NCBI GenBank assembly: GCA_015231995.1
Contig: JADGAO010000173.1
Location: forward strand, 1 to 7,317
DNA length: 7,317 nt
DNA from: Nitrospinota bacterium
GTDB lineage: Bacteria; Nitrospinota_A; UBA7883; JACRLM01
Reading direction: 5' to 3'
The position numbers and the translations under genes are program-made. Shown here piece by piece: positions 1 to 6,542 of the stretch. Positions within the stretch are counted from its first letter, which is position 1; every line of letters starts with the position of its first letter. The notes below the pieces were generated by a model. That model searched no databases, was not told the origin of the DNA, and saw nothing but the letters and a program-made list of their open reading frames with translations.

Positions 1-11
1 AAATCGCGGGC

Positions 12-64
12 CCTTCCTTTTTCCCCTCTTCCCCAGCTGTGAGATAATGTTTCCCATGAGTGAT
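12..64 (+). repeat. Left copy of ~54-bp direct repeat (ubiE leader duplicate)
   Basis: This stretch matches 802-855 in 51 of 54 aligned columns, with two mismatches (c32/g822 and t50/c841) and one extra c at 828 in the right copy. It contains a pyrimidine-rich tract, the GTGAGATA element just before the start codon, the ATG, and the first six codons of the downstream reading frame (M-F-P-M-S-D here, M-L-P-M-S-D in ubiE). Similarity stops at 64/65 on the inner side and at about position 12 on the outer side. The sequence duplication is directly visible. That it derives from the ubiE leader is inferred from the right copy being joined to the intact ubiE gene. Confidence 0.9.
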
Positions 65-403
65 ACGAAAAGCATGAATGATTTGGAAACTGGAAAACAG
101 ATCGGCGAAATGGCCCGTCGCATAGCGGAAAAGTTTCAGCCGGACAGGATTATCCTCTTCGGCTCCCACGCCCGTGGCGAGGCGAATTTTGACAGCGATG
201 TTGATCTGCTTGTCCTGATGAATGTCAGCGGTTCACGTCGTGAAATGGCGAACCGGATTGATCTGGCGCTCGCCGACAGGGAATTGCCGGTTGACGTGAT
301 CGTAATGACGCCTGAACAGTTTGAAAAAGACCGCCACTTCGCCGGAACCCTGGCCAGACCGGTAGACAGGGATGGCAGGATATTGTATGAACGTCCCAAG
401 TGA
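47..403 (+). CDS. Minimal nucleotidyltransferase (MNT domain), probable antitoxin of a HEPN/MNT pair
   Basis: This is a small protein (118 aa) of the DNA polymerase beta-like nucleotidyltransferase superfamily. After a short helical N-terminus it shows the family signature G39-S40-x10-D51-x-D53 within LFGSHARGEANFDSDVDLLV. The two aspartates are the expected metal ligands, and D83 in LPVDVIV is a likely third carboxylate. In characterised MNT/HEPN pairs the MNT partner neutralises the HEPN protein by transferring AMP to it; that role here is inferred. The gene overlaps the downstream HEPN gene, so the two are probably translationally coupled. The first six codons lie in the duplicated ubiE leader. 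ATG 47 has only a short GAG-to-start spacing (3 nt), so ATG 56 or ATG 74 could be the true start, and ATG 74 is the first ATG outside the repeat. Base composition looks less GC-rich than ubiE or glnD, consistent with acquisition. The family call is secure and the start is uncertain. Confidence 0.88.
   Translation: MFPMSDTKSMNDLETGKQIGEMARRIAEKFQPDRIILFGSHARGEANFDSDVDLLVLMNVSGSRREMANRIDLALADRELPVDVIVMTPEQFEKDRHFAGTLARPVDRDGRILYERPK
377..380 (+). promoter_or_regulatory. Ribosome binding site deciding the HEPN start
   Basis: AGGA lies 6 nt before ATG 387, inside the end of the nucleotidyltransferase gene. It supports ATG 387 over ATG 372, and it supports translation coupled to the upstream gene. 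Confidence 0.5.
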
Positions 404-800
404 TCTGTTGTTGAAAGTCAGGGGATGGGTGGAGAAAGCGGAGAACGATCTTTCGAACGCCCGTAACACGCTAAAAATGGATGCTGACTGCCCTTTTGAT
501 ACCGTCTGTTTCCATGCGCAACAGACGGCGGAGAAATATATAAAAGCTTTTCTCGTCTTTCATGGGATAGATTTTCCCAAAACCCACGATTTGGTGATTC
601 TTGCAAAGCTCGCTTTAAATGCCGCCCTGAACGATTTACTAATCACCGACGTGCAACCGCTTAATCGCTACAGTGTAGAGGCTCGCTATCCGGGTGAGTG
701 GGATCCCATTGATCGCGCCGAGGCTGAACAAGCCGTTGCTTTTGCTGTTAAAGCTCGGTCTGCCGTGAGGAACTGCCTTCCCAAGGAAGTTCTTTTTTGA
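387..800 (+). CDS. HEPN domain protein, probable toxin partner of the adjacent nucleotidyltransferase
   Basis: The 137-aa, mostly helical protein fits the HEPN family (PF05168/COG2250 type). Recognisable elements are the N-terminal W14-x-x-K-A-E-x-D-L helix, the C41-F-H-A-Q-Q-x-A-E-K-Y-I-K-A core helix at about 41-54, P64-K-T-H-D-L, and R100-Y-P near the C-terminal third. HEPN proteins paired with MNT enzymes are commonly toxins, many of them RNases. I do not see the R-x4-6-H RNase motif, so catalytic activity is doubtful. ATG 387 is chosen because AGGA at 377-380 lies 6 nt upstream. ATG 372 is also in frame but has no spaced ribosome site. The gene overlaps the MNT gene by 17 nt, which indicates an operon. 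Its stop codon (798-800) lies one base before the right direct repeat, so it ends at the cassette boundary. Codon use is more AT-tolerant than in the downstream genes. Confidence 0.85.
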   Translation: MNVPSDLLLKVRGWVEKAENDLSNARNTLKMDADCPFDTVCFHAQQTAEKYIKAFLVFHGIDFPKTHDLVILAKLALNAALNDLLITDVQPLNRYSVEARYPGEWDPIDRAEAEQAVAFAVKARSAVRNCLPKEVLF

Positions 801-801
801 G

Positions 802-855
802 CCTTCCTTTTTCCCCTCTTCGCCAGCCTGTGAGATAATGCTTCCCATGAGTGAT
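802..855 (+). repeat. Right copy of ~54-bp direct repeat (native ubiE leader)
   Basis: This is the partner of 12-64. It spans the pyrimidine-rich tract, the pre-start GTGAGATA element and the first six codons of ubiE. It carries one extra c at 828 compared with the left copy. Because it is continuous with an intact ubiE gene, it is probably the original copy. Confidence 0.9.
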
Positions 856-1563
856 TTAAAGACCGCAAAAGCCGAGATGGTGCGGGACATGTTCTCGGCC
901 ATCGCCCACAGGTACGACCTGCTGAACCATCTGCTATCGTTCGGCATGGACATACTCTGGCGCAAACGGGCCGTGGCCTGTCTTGGCGCCCTTGACGAAA
1001 AACAGGTTCTCGACATGGCCTGCGGAACGGGCGATCTTTCCGTGGCGATAGCGCAGGCCTCCGGCTCCGTCCGTGTGACCGGCGGGGATTTCTCCTCGAA
1101 AATGGTGGAGCTTGGCAGGGGGAAAATTCTGGACAAAGGGTTGTCCGAACGGGTGACAATAGAGCCTGCCGACGCCATGTCGCTCCATTACCCGGACAAC
1201 CGGTTTGACGGCGTCACCTGCGCTTTTGGCGTGCGCAACTTCGGCGATCTTGACCGTGGCCTTGCGGAGATGGCCCGCGTTTTAAAACCGGGCGGCAGGC
1301 TTGTGATACTCGAATTCACCACACCTGCGAATCCTTTTTTCGCGGCGGTGTACAGGTTGTATTTCACGCGGATACTTCCATTCGCCGGGGGCCTGATATC
1401 CGGCAACGGCGGGGCGTACCGCTACCTGCCGGATTCGGTTTACAAATTCCCCGGCCCCGACGAGTTTTCGGAAAAAATCCGTGGAGCCGGGTTCGGGGGC
1501 GTAACTTTCACACCACTTACCTTCGGCATCTGCGGGATTCATTCCGCGACGAAGGCTACCTGA
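838..1563 (+). CDS. ubiE: UbiE/MenG quinone C-methyltransferase
   Basis: This is a SAM-dependent class I methyltransferase that methylates the quinone ring: demethylmenaquinone to menaquinone, and in ubiquinone makers also the benzoquinol intermediate. Its 241 aa match the usual family length. Visible signatures are F19-S-x-I-A-x-R-Y-D-L-L-N with the following S-x-G and W-R-K of the UbiE N-terminus, motif I V57-L-D-M-A-C-G-T-G-D (SAM binding), an acidic D at the second strand (GGDFS), the F-G-V-R-N-F and L-K-P-G-G-R-L post-motifs, and the C-terminal Y-R-Y-L-P-D-S-V-x-x-F-P and G-I-C-G-I-H-x-A-x-K blocks. The start may be ATG 838 or ATG 847, since the GAG before 838 leaves spacings of 3 or 12 nt respectively. 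The gene follows the HEPN stop by 37 nt and precedes glnD by 16 nt. Its leader is duplicated upstream, so its expression may now depend on read-through from the cassette. Confidence 0.93.
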   Translation: MLPMSDLKTAKAEMVRDMFSAIAHRYDLLNHLLSFGMDILWRKRAVACLGALDEKQVLDMACGTGDLSVAIAQASGSVRVTGGDFSSKMVELGRGKILDKGLSERVTIEPADAMSLHYPDNRFDGVTCAFGVRNFGDLDRGLAEMARVLKPGGRLVILEFTTPANPFFAAVYRLYFTRILPFAGGLISGNGGAYRYLPDSVYKFPGPDEFSEKIRGAGFGGVTFTPLTFGICGIHSATKAT

Positions 1564-1579
1564 CGCTTCAAACCGGCGC

Positions 1580-4207
1580 ATGGACGAAAATAAAGACAAA
1601 CCGATGGCGAATACGGCCCCGACGGACACCCTCGCCCTGAAAAAACTAATCGAAGCCCGCAGGGCCGAGGTTCGCAAAAAGCATGAAGCCGGACTTTCCG
1701 GGATAGAGACTTGCCGCGAGCTATGCTCCATTGCCGACGACGTTGTGGTGGGGCTTTTCAAGGCCGCAGGCGGCGGGCTTGGCGGGGCGTTGGTAGCCCT
1801 GGGCGGTTATGGGCGAGGTCTTATGAACCCATATTCGGACGTGGACATCCTTTTCCTGCTCAAGGACAACCATAAGAGACAGGACAGCTCCAGCGGCATC
1901 CTTGCAAGCCTGTGGGACCTGGGGTTGAAAATCGGCCACAGCGCCGGCGCTGTTTCCGACACCGTTGCGATGGGCCTTGCCGACATAACCAACCGTACGG
2001 CCATGATAGAGGGAAGGTTCCTTGCGGGCGACCTCGACCTTTACGAGGAGTTCCGCAAGAAATACGCCCGGCAGGTGATCCACCTCAAACCCAACGACTT
2101 CATACGCGCCAAGATAGAGGAAAGGGATAAACGCCATGCGACTCATGGAGGCGTGGCTCTGCTGACGGAACCTAACGTCAAGGAGTCGCGTGGGGGCCTG
2201 CGCGATTTTCACATGGCCATGTGGGTCATCCGCGCAAAGCTGGAGGCGCTTACGATAGAGGAGATGGCGGCGCGCGGATTGATGGACCCTGCGGACGTGG
2301 GGCCGGTGAACGAAGCGCACTCCACCATCCTTCGCATCCGCAACTCCATGCATTGGCGCGCCGGAAAACAGAGCGACACGCTTATACAGTCCATCCAGCC
2401 CGACATCGCAAGGGGCGAGGGGTTTATGGACGCTTCCGGCAACTCCGCCGCCGCCGGGTTGATGCGCAAATATTACGGGGCCGCGAAGGTCATAGACCGT
2501 TTCGCTTCCGAGATGATCCAGGTCGCGCTGGACTATAAAAAGAAAAGGCTCTGGTGGGGCGCGCCAAAACTGGACGGCGACGGCCTTTTCGCAAGCGAAG
2601 GCAAGCTGTACGCCAACGCCTTCCCGCCTGTGGAATACGATCCGGAGCCGCGCATACTCCTTGGCATGATGAAAAGGATAGCCGAAGAAAACCTGGTTCC
2701 GTCGCCCCACCTTCAACGGGGTTTGTCGAAAGCCGCCCAAACAGCCCCTGAAAGCTGGTTCACGGGCGAGAGCGGCGGGCGATTCCTTATAGCGACGCTC
2801 GTCCTCCGCCATTCCGCGCGGGCTTTGTCCGTCCTGCGCGAGACGGGGATATTGCAACGGATGATCCCGGAATTTTCCGACATCACCGACCTGACCCAGT
2901 TTGACATGTTCCACCGCTACACGACCGACGAGCATACGATCAACACGATAAGGAAAATGGAGAGCCTGCCGGACGCGCCGCAGGTTTGCCAGCAGTTGAG
3001 GGAGATATGCCGGACACGCTCGGCGCCGGAAGTCATCAAGCTGGCCCTGCTCCTGCACGACCTGGGAAAAAGGGCGGAGGATCACCACGCCGTCGAGGAA
3101 GACACGCGCACACGGGTCATTCTGGGGCGGCTCGGCCTGTCCCATCTGGGGGATCAGGTGGCGTTCCTCGTGGAAAACCATTTGTTGATGAGCCAGACGG
3201 CCCAGCGGCGGGACTTTTCCGTGCCCGCGACGCTTCGCCATTTCTGCGAGATCGTCAAGGACAAGGTCAGTTTGAGAAGGCTTTATCTTCTCACCTACGC
3301 CGACATCGCCGGGGTAGGCCCGGATGTGTGGAACGACTGGAAGGACAGGCTTCTGCTGGAGCTTTACGAACGCGCGCTCGAATACCTGCTGGAAGGCGGC
3401 CCAAGCGACGGCTCCCACGAGGAGCGGATAGAGGCGCTGGCGGCGTTGACGGTCAAGGCGATGGGAGGCAAATCCCACGAGCCGTCCGTGCGGGAATTCC
3501 TTGCCAGCGCGCCGGAGCGATATGCAAGGAACGTGGAGCCGGAGACAGCCGTTCTGGATATAAAGCTTGTCGAACGGCTGGAGAAATCGCGCGTGGCCCT
3601 CCGGTTTTCGATAAACCCCGGCGACCTGACCGGTTCCATCACCATAGCCGCGCCGGAGCGGATAGGCTTTTTCGCCACGGTTTCCGGGGCGTTCGCGGTA
3701 AAAAACATAAGCATCGTCGAGGCGCAGATACACACGCTTGAAGGCCATGTGGCGCTCGACACGCTGACCGTATCGGGCAACCTCAATCTTTTTTCCGACC
3801 CGGCGTCGTTGTCGCGGTTCGAGTCGGAGCTGGCCGACCTGCTTGAGGAAAAGAAGGATATAAAAGAGCTGGTAGCCCGCAGGACGCGCTATCTGAAGCA
3901 GGAGCGCGGCCCGGCGACAGCCATGCCCGAGCCGCAGGTGATAATACTCGACCACCTTTCGGAAACCAACTCCGTGGTGGAGATATGGGCGTCCGACAGG
4001 ATAGGCCTGTTGTACGACATAACGCGCACGCTGGCCCGGCTTAAGCTCGACATCACATCTGCCAAGATAAGCACGGAGGGGCCTACGGCCATAAACGTGT
4101 TTTATGTGACTACTGAAACGGGCGGCAAGATAGAAACCGAAGAGGCTCACCGGAGCCTGAGAGAATCGCTTGTCCACGCCATCGTAAGCCCGATGGGCGA
4201 GGGATAA
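1580..4207 (+). CDS. glnD: Bifunctional [protein-PII] uridylyltransferase / uridylyl-removing enzyme GlnD
   Basis: This cytoplasmic nitrogen sensor uridylylates PII proteins when glutamine is low and deuridylylates them when glutamine is high. The 875-aa length and domain order are those of a complete GlnD. The nucleotidyltransferase core has G75-G-Y-G-R-G followed by S86-D87-V-D89. A GlnD linker region with the conserved N-x-K-E-S-R-G-G-L-R-D segment follows. The HD domain has F-H445-R-Y-T-T-D-E-H452 and H493-D494-L-G-K. Two C-terminal ACT domains lie at about 690-760 (E-R-I-G-F-F) and 803-870 (D-R-I-G-L-L). The residue after GGYGRG is Leu where Glu is usual, but the catalytic aspartates are intact. 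No clear ribosome site precedes ATG 1580, and ATG 1604 (residue 9) is an alternative. Downstream, only 5 nt separate it from the response regulator gene. No glnB, glnK or glnA is in the window. Confidence 0.95.
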   Translation: MDENKDKPMANTAPTDTLALKKLIEARRAEVRKKHEAGLSGIETCRELCSIADDVVVGLFKAAGGGLGGALVALGGYGRGLMNPYSDVDILFLLKDNHKRQDSSSGILASLWDLGLKIGHSAGAVSDTVAMGLADITNRTAMIEGRFLAGDLDLYEEFRKKYARQVIHLKPNDFIRAKIEERDKRHATHGGVALLTEPNVKESRGGLRDFHMAMWVIRAKLEALTIEEMAARGLMDPADVGPVNEAHSTILRIRNSMHWRAGKQSDTLIQSIQPDIARGEGFMDASGNSAAAGLMRKYYGAAKVIDRFASEMIQVALDYKKKRLWWGAPKLDGDGLFASEGKLYANAFPPVEYDPEPRILLGMMKRIAEENLVPSPHLQRGLSKAAQTAPESWFTGESGGRFLIATLVLRHSARALSVLRETGILQRMIPEFSDITDLTQFDMFHRYTTDEHTINTIRKMESLPDAPQVCQQLREICRTRSAPEVIKLALLLHDLGKRAEDHHAVEEDTRTRVILGRLGLSHLGDQVAFLVENHLLMSQTAQRRDFSVPATLRHFCEIVKDKVSLRRLYLLTYADIAGVGPDVWNDWKDRLLLELYERALEYLLEGGPSDGSHEERIEALAALTVKAMGGKSHEPSVREFLASAPERYARNVEPETAVLDIKLVERLEKSRVALRFSINPGDLTGSITIAAPERIGFFATVSGAFAVKNISIVEAQIHTLEGHVALDTLTVSGNLNLFSDPASLSRFESELADLLEEKKDIKELVARRTRYLKQERGPATAMPEPQVIILDHLSETNSVVEIWASDRIGLLYDITRTLARLKLDITSAKISTEGPTAINVFYVTTETGGKIETEEAHRSLRESLVHAIVSPMGEG
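4199..4203 (+). promoter_or_regulatory. Ribosome binding site of the sigma-54 activator gene
   Basis: GAGGG overlaps the last codons of glnD and lies 9 nt before ATG 4213. It supports that start and translation coupled to glnD. Confidence 0.6.
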
Positions 4208-4212
4208 AACGG

Positions 4213-5607
4213 ATGTTCACGATACTTGTAGCCGACGACGAGAGGAGCATGACCGAGTTTCTGGAGATCATGCTCAACCGGGACGGATACGACGTTATTA
4301 CCGCCTCGTCCGCCGAAGAAGCCATGGAGGCTATCGAAAGCCGGGGGGTGGATCTCGTTATCACCGACATAAACATGCCGAAGGCCGGGGGGATGGCTGT
4401 GCTAAAACACGCCATCGGACGCGACGCGGACCTGCCGGTGATAATGATAACCGCCTTCGCATCCACCGACACGGCCGTGGAGGCTATGAAGATGGGCGCG
4501 TACGACTATATAACCAAACCTTTCAGGCTCGACGAGATCAAACTGACAATCTCCAAAGCGCTCGAGCGCCGCAAGGACAAGGCGGAGATACGAAGGCTCA
4601 AGGAGGAAACCACCCGGTCGTACTCCGCCGGAGAGCTTCTCGGCAAATCCGAGAAGATGCAGTCGCTGTTCCGGCTCATAAGGAAAGTGGCCGACAGCAA
4701 ATCCACGGTTCTAATCACCGGCGAGTCCGGCTCCGGTAAAGAGCTTGTGGCCAAGGCCATACACTATCTTTCCGACAGGAAGGAAAAACCGTTCATGTCC
4801 ATCAACTGCGGGGCCATGCCTGAACAGCTTCTGGAAAGCGAGCTGTTCGGCCATCAGAAAGGCTCGTTCACGGGCGCCCATGCGGACAAGAAGGGGCTGA
4901 TGGAGCTTGCGGACGGCGGGACTTTTTTTCTCGACGAGATCGGGGAGACGCCGCTGTCTGTGCAGGTGAAGCTGTTGAGGGCGCTTCAGGAGCGGGAGTT
5001 CAAGCGCGTCGGCGGCGTCAAGGACATCAAGGTGGATATCCGCGTCATCGCCGCGACCAACCAGGATTTGTCAGAGCTTATAAAAGCCGGCAAATTCCGC
5101 GAGGATTTATATTACAGGCTCAACATCATAACCTTAAGCCCGCCGCCACTGCGGGAGCGCAGGGAAGACATCCCCATTCTCGCCACCAAGTTCATCGAAA
5201 AATACTCCAGGGAGGACAACAGGCGGATAACGTCAGTCTCCGGCGAAGCGATGTCGCTGTTGGAGAAATATAACTGGCGCGGCAACGTGCGGGAGCTGGA
5301 GAATGTGATCGAACGCGCGGTGGTGCTTGCGACGGGGCCGCGCATCGAAACGGACAACCTCCCGGATTATATCCGCAATCCCCCGGCGCAGATAACGGCC
5401 GGGGCCATCGAAGTGCCCGACGACGGCCTCGACCTGGAGGCCAAGCTCGAGGGGATGGAGAAGGAGTATCTGCTAAAAGCCCTCGAAAAATCCGGCGGCA
5501 GGAAGAAGGAGGCCGCAAGGCTGGTGAACCTCACATTCCGGTCGTTCCGCTACAAGCTGTCCAAGTACGGCATCAAAACCGACGACAAAGGAGACGACGC
5601 GGAATAA
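4213..5607 (+). CDS. Sigma-54-dependent response regulator, NtrC/PilR family
   Basis: This is a complete three-domain transcription activator (464 aa). The N-terminal receiver domain (about 1-115) has the acidic pair D8-D9, phosphoacceptor D52 in V-I-T-D-I-N-M-P, T80 and K102-P-F. The central AAA+ domain (about 145-370) has Walker A G170-E-S-G-S-G-K-E, the sigma-54 contact loop G217-S-F-T-G-A (Ser in place of the usual Ala of GAFTGA), and Walker B F-F-L-D241-E242. The C-terminal Fis-type helix-turn-helix is at about 425-460. The tail, with M-E-K-E-Y-L-L-K-A-L and L-T-F-R-S-F-R-Y-K-L, resembles PilR, the type IV pilin regulator, more than NtrC. No histidine kinase gene (pilS or ntrB) is within the window. 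Tight linkage to glnD could instead hint at nitrogen control. The broad family is secure; the specific regulon is unresolved. Confidence 0.93.
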   Translation: MFTILVADDERSMTEFLEIMLNRDGYDVITASSAEEAMEAIESRGVDLVITDINMPKAGGMAVLKHAIGRDADLPVIMITAFASTDTAVEAMKMGAYDYITKPFRLDEIKLTISKALERRKDKAEIRRLKEETTRSYSAGELLGKSEKMQSLFRLIRKVADSKSTVLITGESGSGKELVAKAIHYLSDRKEKPFMSINCGAMPEQLLESELFGHQKGSFTGAHADKKGLMELADGGTFFLDEIGETPLSVQVKLLRALQEREFKRVGGVKDIKVDIRVIAATNQDLSELIKAGKFREDLYYRLNIITLSPPPLRERREDIPILATKFIEKYSREDNRRITSVSGEAMSLLEKYNWRGNVRELENVIERAVVLATGPRIETDNLPDYIRNPPAQITAGAIEVPDDGLDLEAKLEGMEKEYLLKALEKSGGRKKEAARLVNLTFRSFRYKLSKYGIKTDDKGDDAE

Positions 5608-5616
5608 AAATCCGCG
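5598..5616. terminator. Short hairpin between convergent genes, possible weak terminator
   Basis: CGCGGA (5598-5603) and TCCGCG (5611-5616) form a 6-bp stem with a 7-nt A-rich loop that includes the stop codon of the response regulator. It lies between two convergent genes whose stops are 23 bp apart. Neither strand has a U-tract after the stem, so intrinsic termination would be weak at best. Confidence 0.25.
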
Positions 5617-5630
5617 CCTTACGCCAGTAT

Positions 5631-6263
5631 CTACGCCGGAATTTGCGGAGCCAGTTTCCTTAGCCTGTCGCGCACCTTAAGCGTCCTTTTGGTGAACCTC
5701 TTCTTCAGGCGGCCTTCTTCCACAAGCGTGTCCAGCTTGGCGGGGCCGAGGTTGTAGGCCTCCAGGGCCATCGTCAGGTCGCCGTACCTTCGCATCATCT
5801 TGGCAAGGTAATAAGAGCCGATCTTGACGTTGGTTTCCATGTCGTGCAGTCCGTTGTCGTTGGGAAAGCTTATGTCCAGTTCCCCGGCCATCTCCCTGGC
5901 GACGAACGGCCTCACCTGAAGCAGGCCCATGGCGCCTTTCTCCGATACGGCGCGCCCGTCATACCCGCTCTCCACCTCGATGAGGGCCAATAGAAGGAAC
6001 GGGTCGTGCCCGTTGAGCTTGCTACATTCGCTCACGGTTTTGGCGAGCCTGTTTTTTTCGTCTTCCGAAAGCGATTTGGAGCGCTCGTTGAGATTGACGG
6101 TTTTTAATATCCTGTTTTCGCGCCATGCCAGATGAAGCCTGTACAACGTATCCACATACGCAGTCTCTTTGCGATCCGCTTCTTCAGCCATGGCCTTACC
6201 CTTGAGGACGGATAAAAAGACCGTTGAGGCTATGAACAATAATACTGCTACTCTGATAAACAT
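5631..6263 (-). CDS. Secreted lytic murein transglycosylase, SLT domain
   Basis: The 210-aa protein probably cleaves the glycan backbone of peptidoglycan with formation of 1,6-anhydro ends, acting in the periplasm. Residues 1-26 look like a signal peptide: a single N-terminal Arg, a hydrophobic core, then A-M-A before E27. The SLT/goose-lysozyme-like domain spans roughly 75-185. It has the catalytic Glu in I-E-V-E98-S-G-Y, the G110-A-M-G-L-L-Q-V motif, N145 in the T-N-V-x-x-G-x-x-Y-L block, and A169-Y-N-L-G-P. The start is supported by GGAG (plus-strand 6271-6274) 7 nt upstream, and a strong promoter lies about 120-150 bp upstream. There is no LysM or other cell-wall-binding domain, so this is a compact family member. 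It converges with the sigma-54 regulator gene and is transcribed alone. A role in assembling an envelope-spanning machine is possible but not shown. Confidence 0.9.
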   Translation of the reverse strand: MFIRVAVLLFIASTVFLSVLKGKAMAEEADRKETAYVDTLYRLHLAWRENRILKTVNLNERSKSLSEDEKNRLAKTVSECSKLNGHDPFLLLALIEVESGYDGRAVSEKGAMGLLQVRPFVAREMAGELDISFPNDNGLHDMETNVKIGSYYLAKMMRRYGDLTMALEAYNLGPAKLDTLVEEGRLKKRFTKRTLKVRDRLRKLAPQIPA

Positions 6264-6383
6264 GGTTTTACTCCACTTGCTGGTTTGTCGAACCGGCCAA
6301 GTTTGGAACGGAAATTGTAGAAGAACCTTCAGTGTGACGCTATGCGGTGTTTAAAGGCTATACAGTCATAACAACAGGGTCAA

Positions 6384-6412
6384 AATATAGACGCTTTTGA
6401 GGCGTTTGTCAA
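6384..6412 (-). promoter_or_regulatory. Near-consensus sigma-70 promoter for the transglycosylase gene
   Basis: Read on the minus strand, TTGACA (plus 6407-6412) is followed by exactly 17 nt and TATATT (plus 6384-6389). Hexamers and spacing are close to the housekeeping consensus. Transcription would begin near plus-strand 6377, giving an untranslated leader of about 113 nt before the transglycosylase start. The spacer contains a short inverted repeat (ACGC-N7-GCGT), a possible but unproven operator. Confidence 0.7.
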
Positions 6413-6455
6413 CAGCGGTTGGCCAGGATTATACATAACAACTATAAATACAGCT

Positions 6456-6464
6456 TGATATAAT
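6456..6464 (+). promoter_or_regulatory. Extended -10 promoter for the zinc-ribbon gene
   Basis: TGA followed by TATAAT (6459-6464) is a perfect extended -10 element (TG-N-TATAAT) in an AT-rich island. A -35 element is weak: ATAACA at 6435-6440, with an 18-nt spacer. A transcript would start near 6471 and run about 72 nt to ATG 6543. It diverges from the transglycosylase promoter. Confidence 0.5.
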
Positions 6465-6527
6465 GATACTAAGTGATGGCTTGAAAACCGTTCCGCGCCA
6501 GAAAAATGACGGGCCCGCGTCCGTCAA

Positions 6528-6533
6528 TGGGAG
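6528..6533 (+). promoter_or_regulatory. Ribosome binding site deciding the zinc-ribbon gene start
   Basis: TGGGAG lies 9 nt before ATG 6543. The closer ATG at 6536 is in another frame and stops after a few codons, so 6543 is the start that reads through the cysteine motifs. Confidence 0.6.
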
Positions 6534-6542
6534 TTATGCCTG

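Larger units (their letters stand above)
65..801 (+). other. Repeat-bounded MNT/HEPN cassette inserted at the ubiE 5' end
   Basis: The unique sequence between the two direct repeats contains almost nothing except the MNT/HEPN gene pair. It begins within the first codons of the MNT gene and ends one base after the HEPN stop codon. No transposase, integrase or terminal inverted repeat is present, so it is not a recognisable transposon. The repeats could reflect a duplication created on insertion or a recombination target. The layout is seen directly. Acquisition by insertion into the ubiE leader is inference. Confidence 0.5.

Noticed and set aside
783..812. Possible terminator hairpin AAGGAAG / CTTCCTT at the end of the HEPN gene
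   Set aside because: The stem is only 7 bp, has a 13-nt loop and is followed by just three T residues. The pyrimidine tract belongs to the repeat and also occurs at the left copy without the upstream arm.
12..855. A transposon or insertion sequence interpretation of the cassette
   Set aside because: There is no transposase or integrase gene and no terminal inverted repeat. The flanking repeats are far longer than typical target-site duplications and contain coding sequence of ubiE.
639..1188. Several minus-strand frames opposite the HEPN end and ubiE
   Set aside because: They overlap conserved UbiE motifs on the plus strand, have no supporting motifs and are not consistent with any operon layout.
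2986..3741. A 251-codon forward frame inside glnD in another phase
   Set aside because: Its product is an Arg/Gly/Pro-rich low-complexity string typical of out-of-frame reading of a GC-rich gene, and it overlaps the conserved HD and ACT-coding region.
1721..4177. An 818-codon open frame on the minus strand opposite glnD
   Set aside because: The opposite strand encodes a complete, motif-rich GlnD. The antisense translation shows no recognisable domain, and long antisense frames are expected where GC-rich third positions suppress stop codons.
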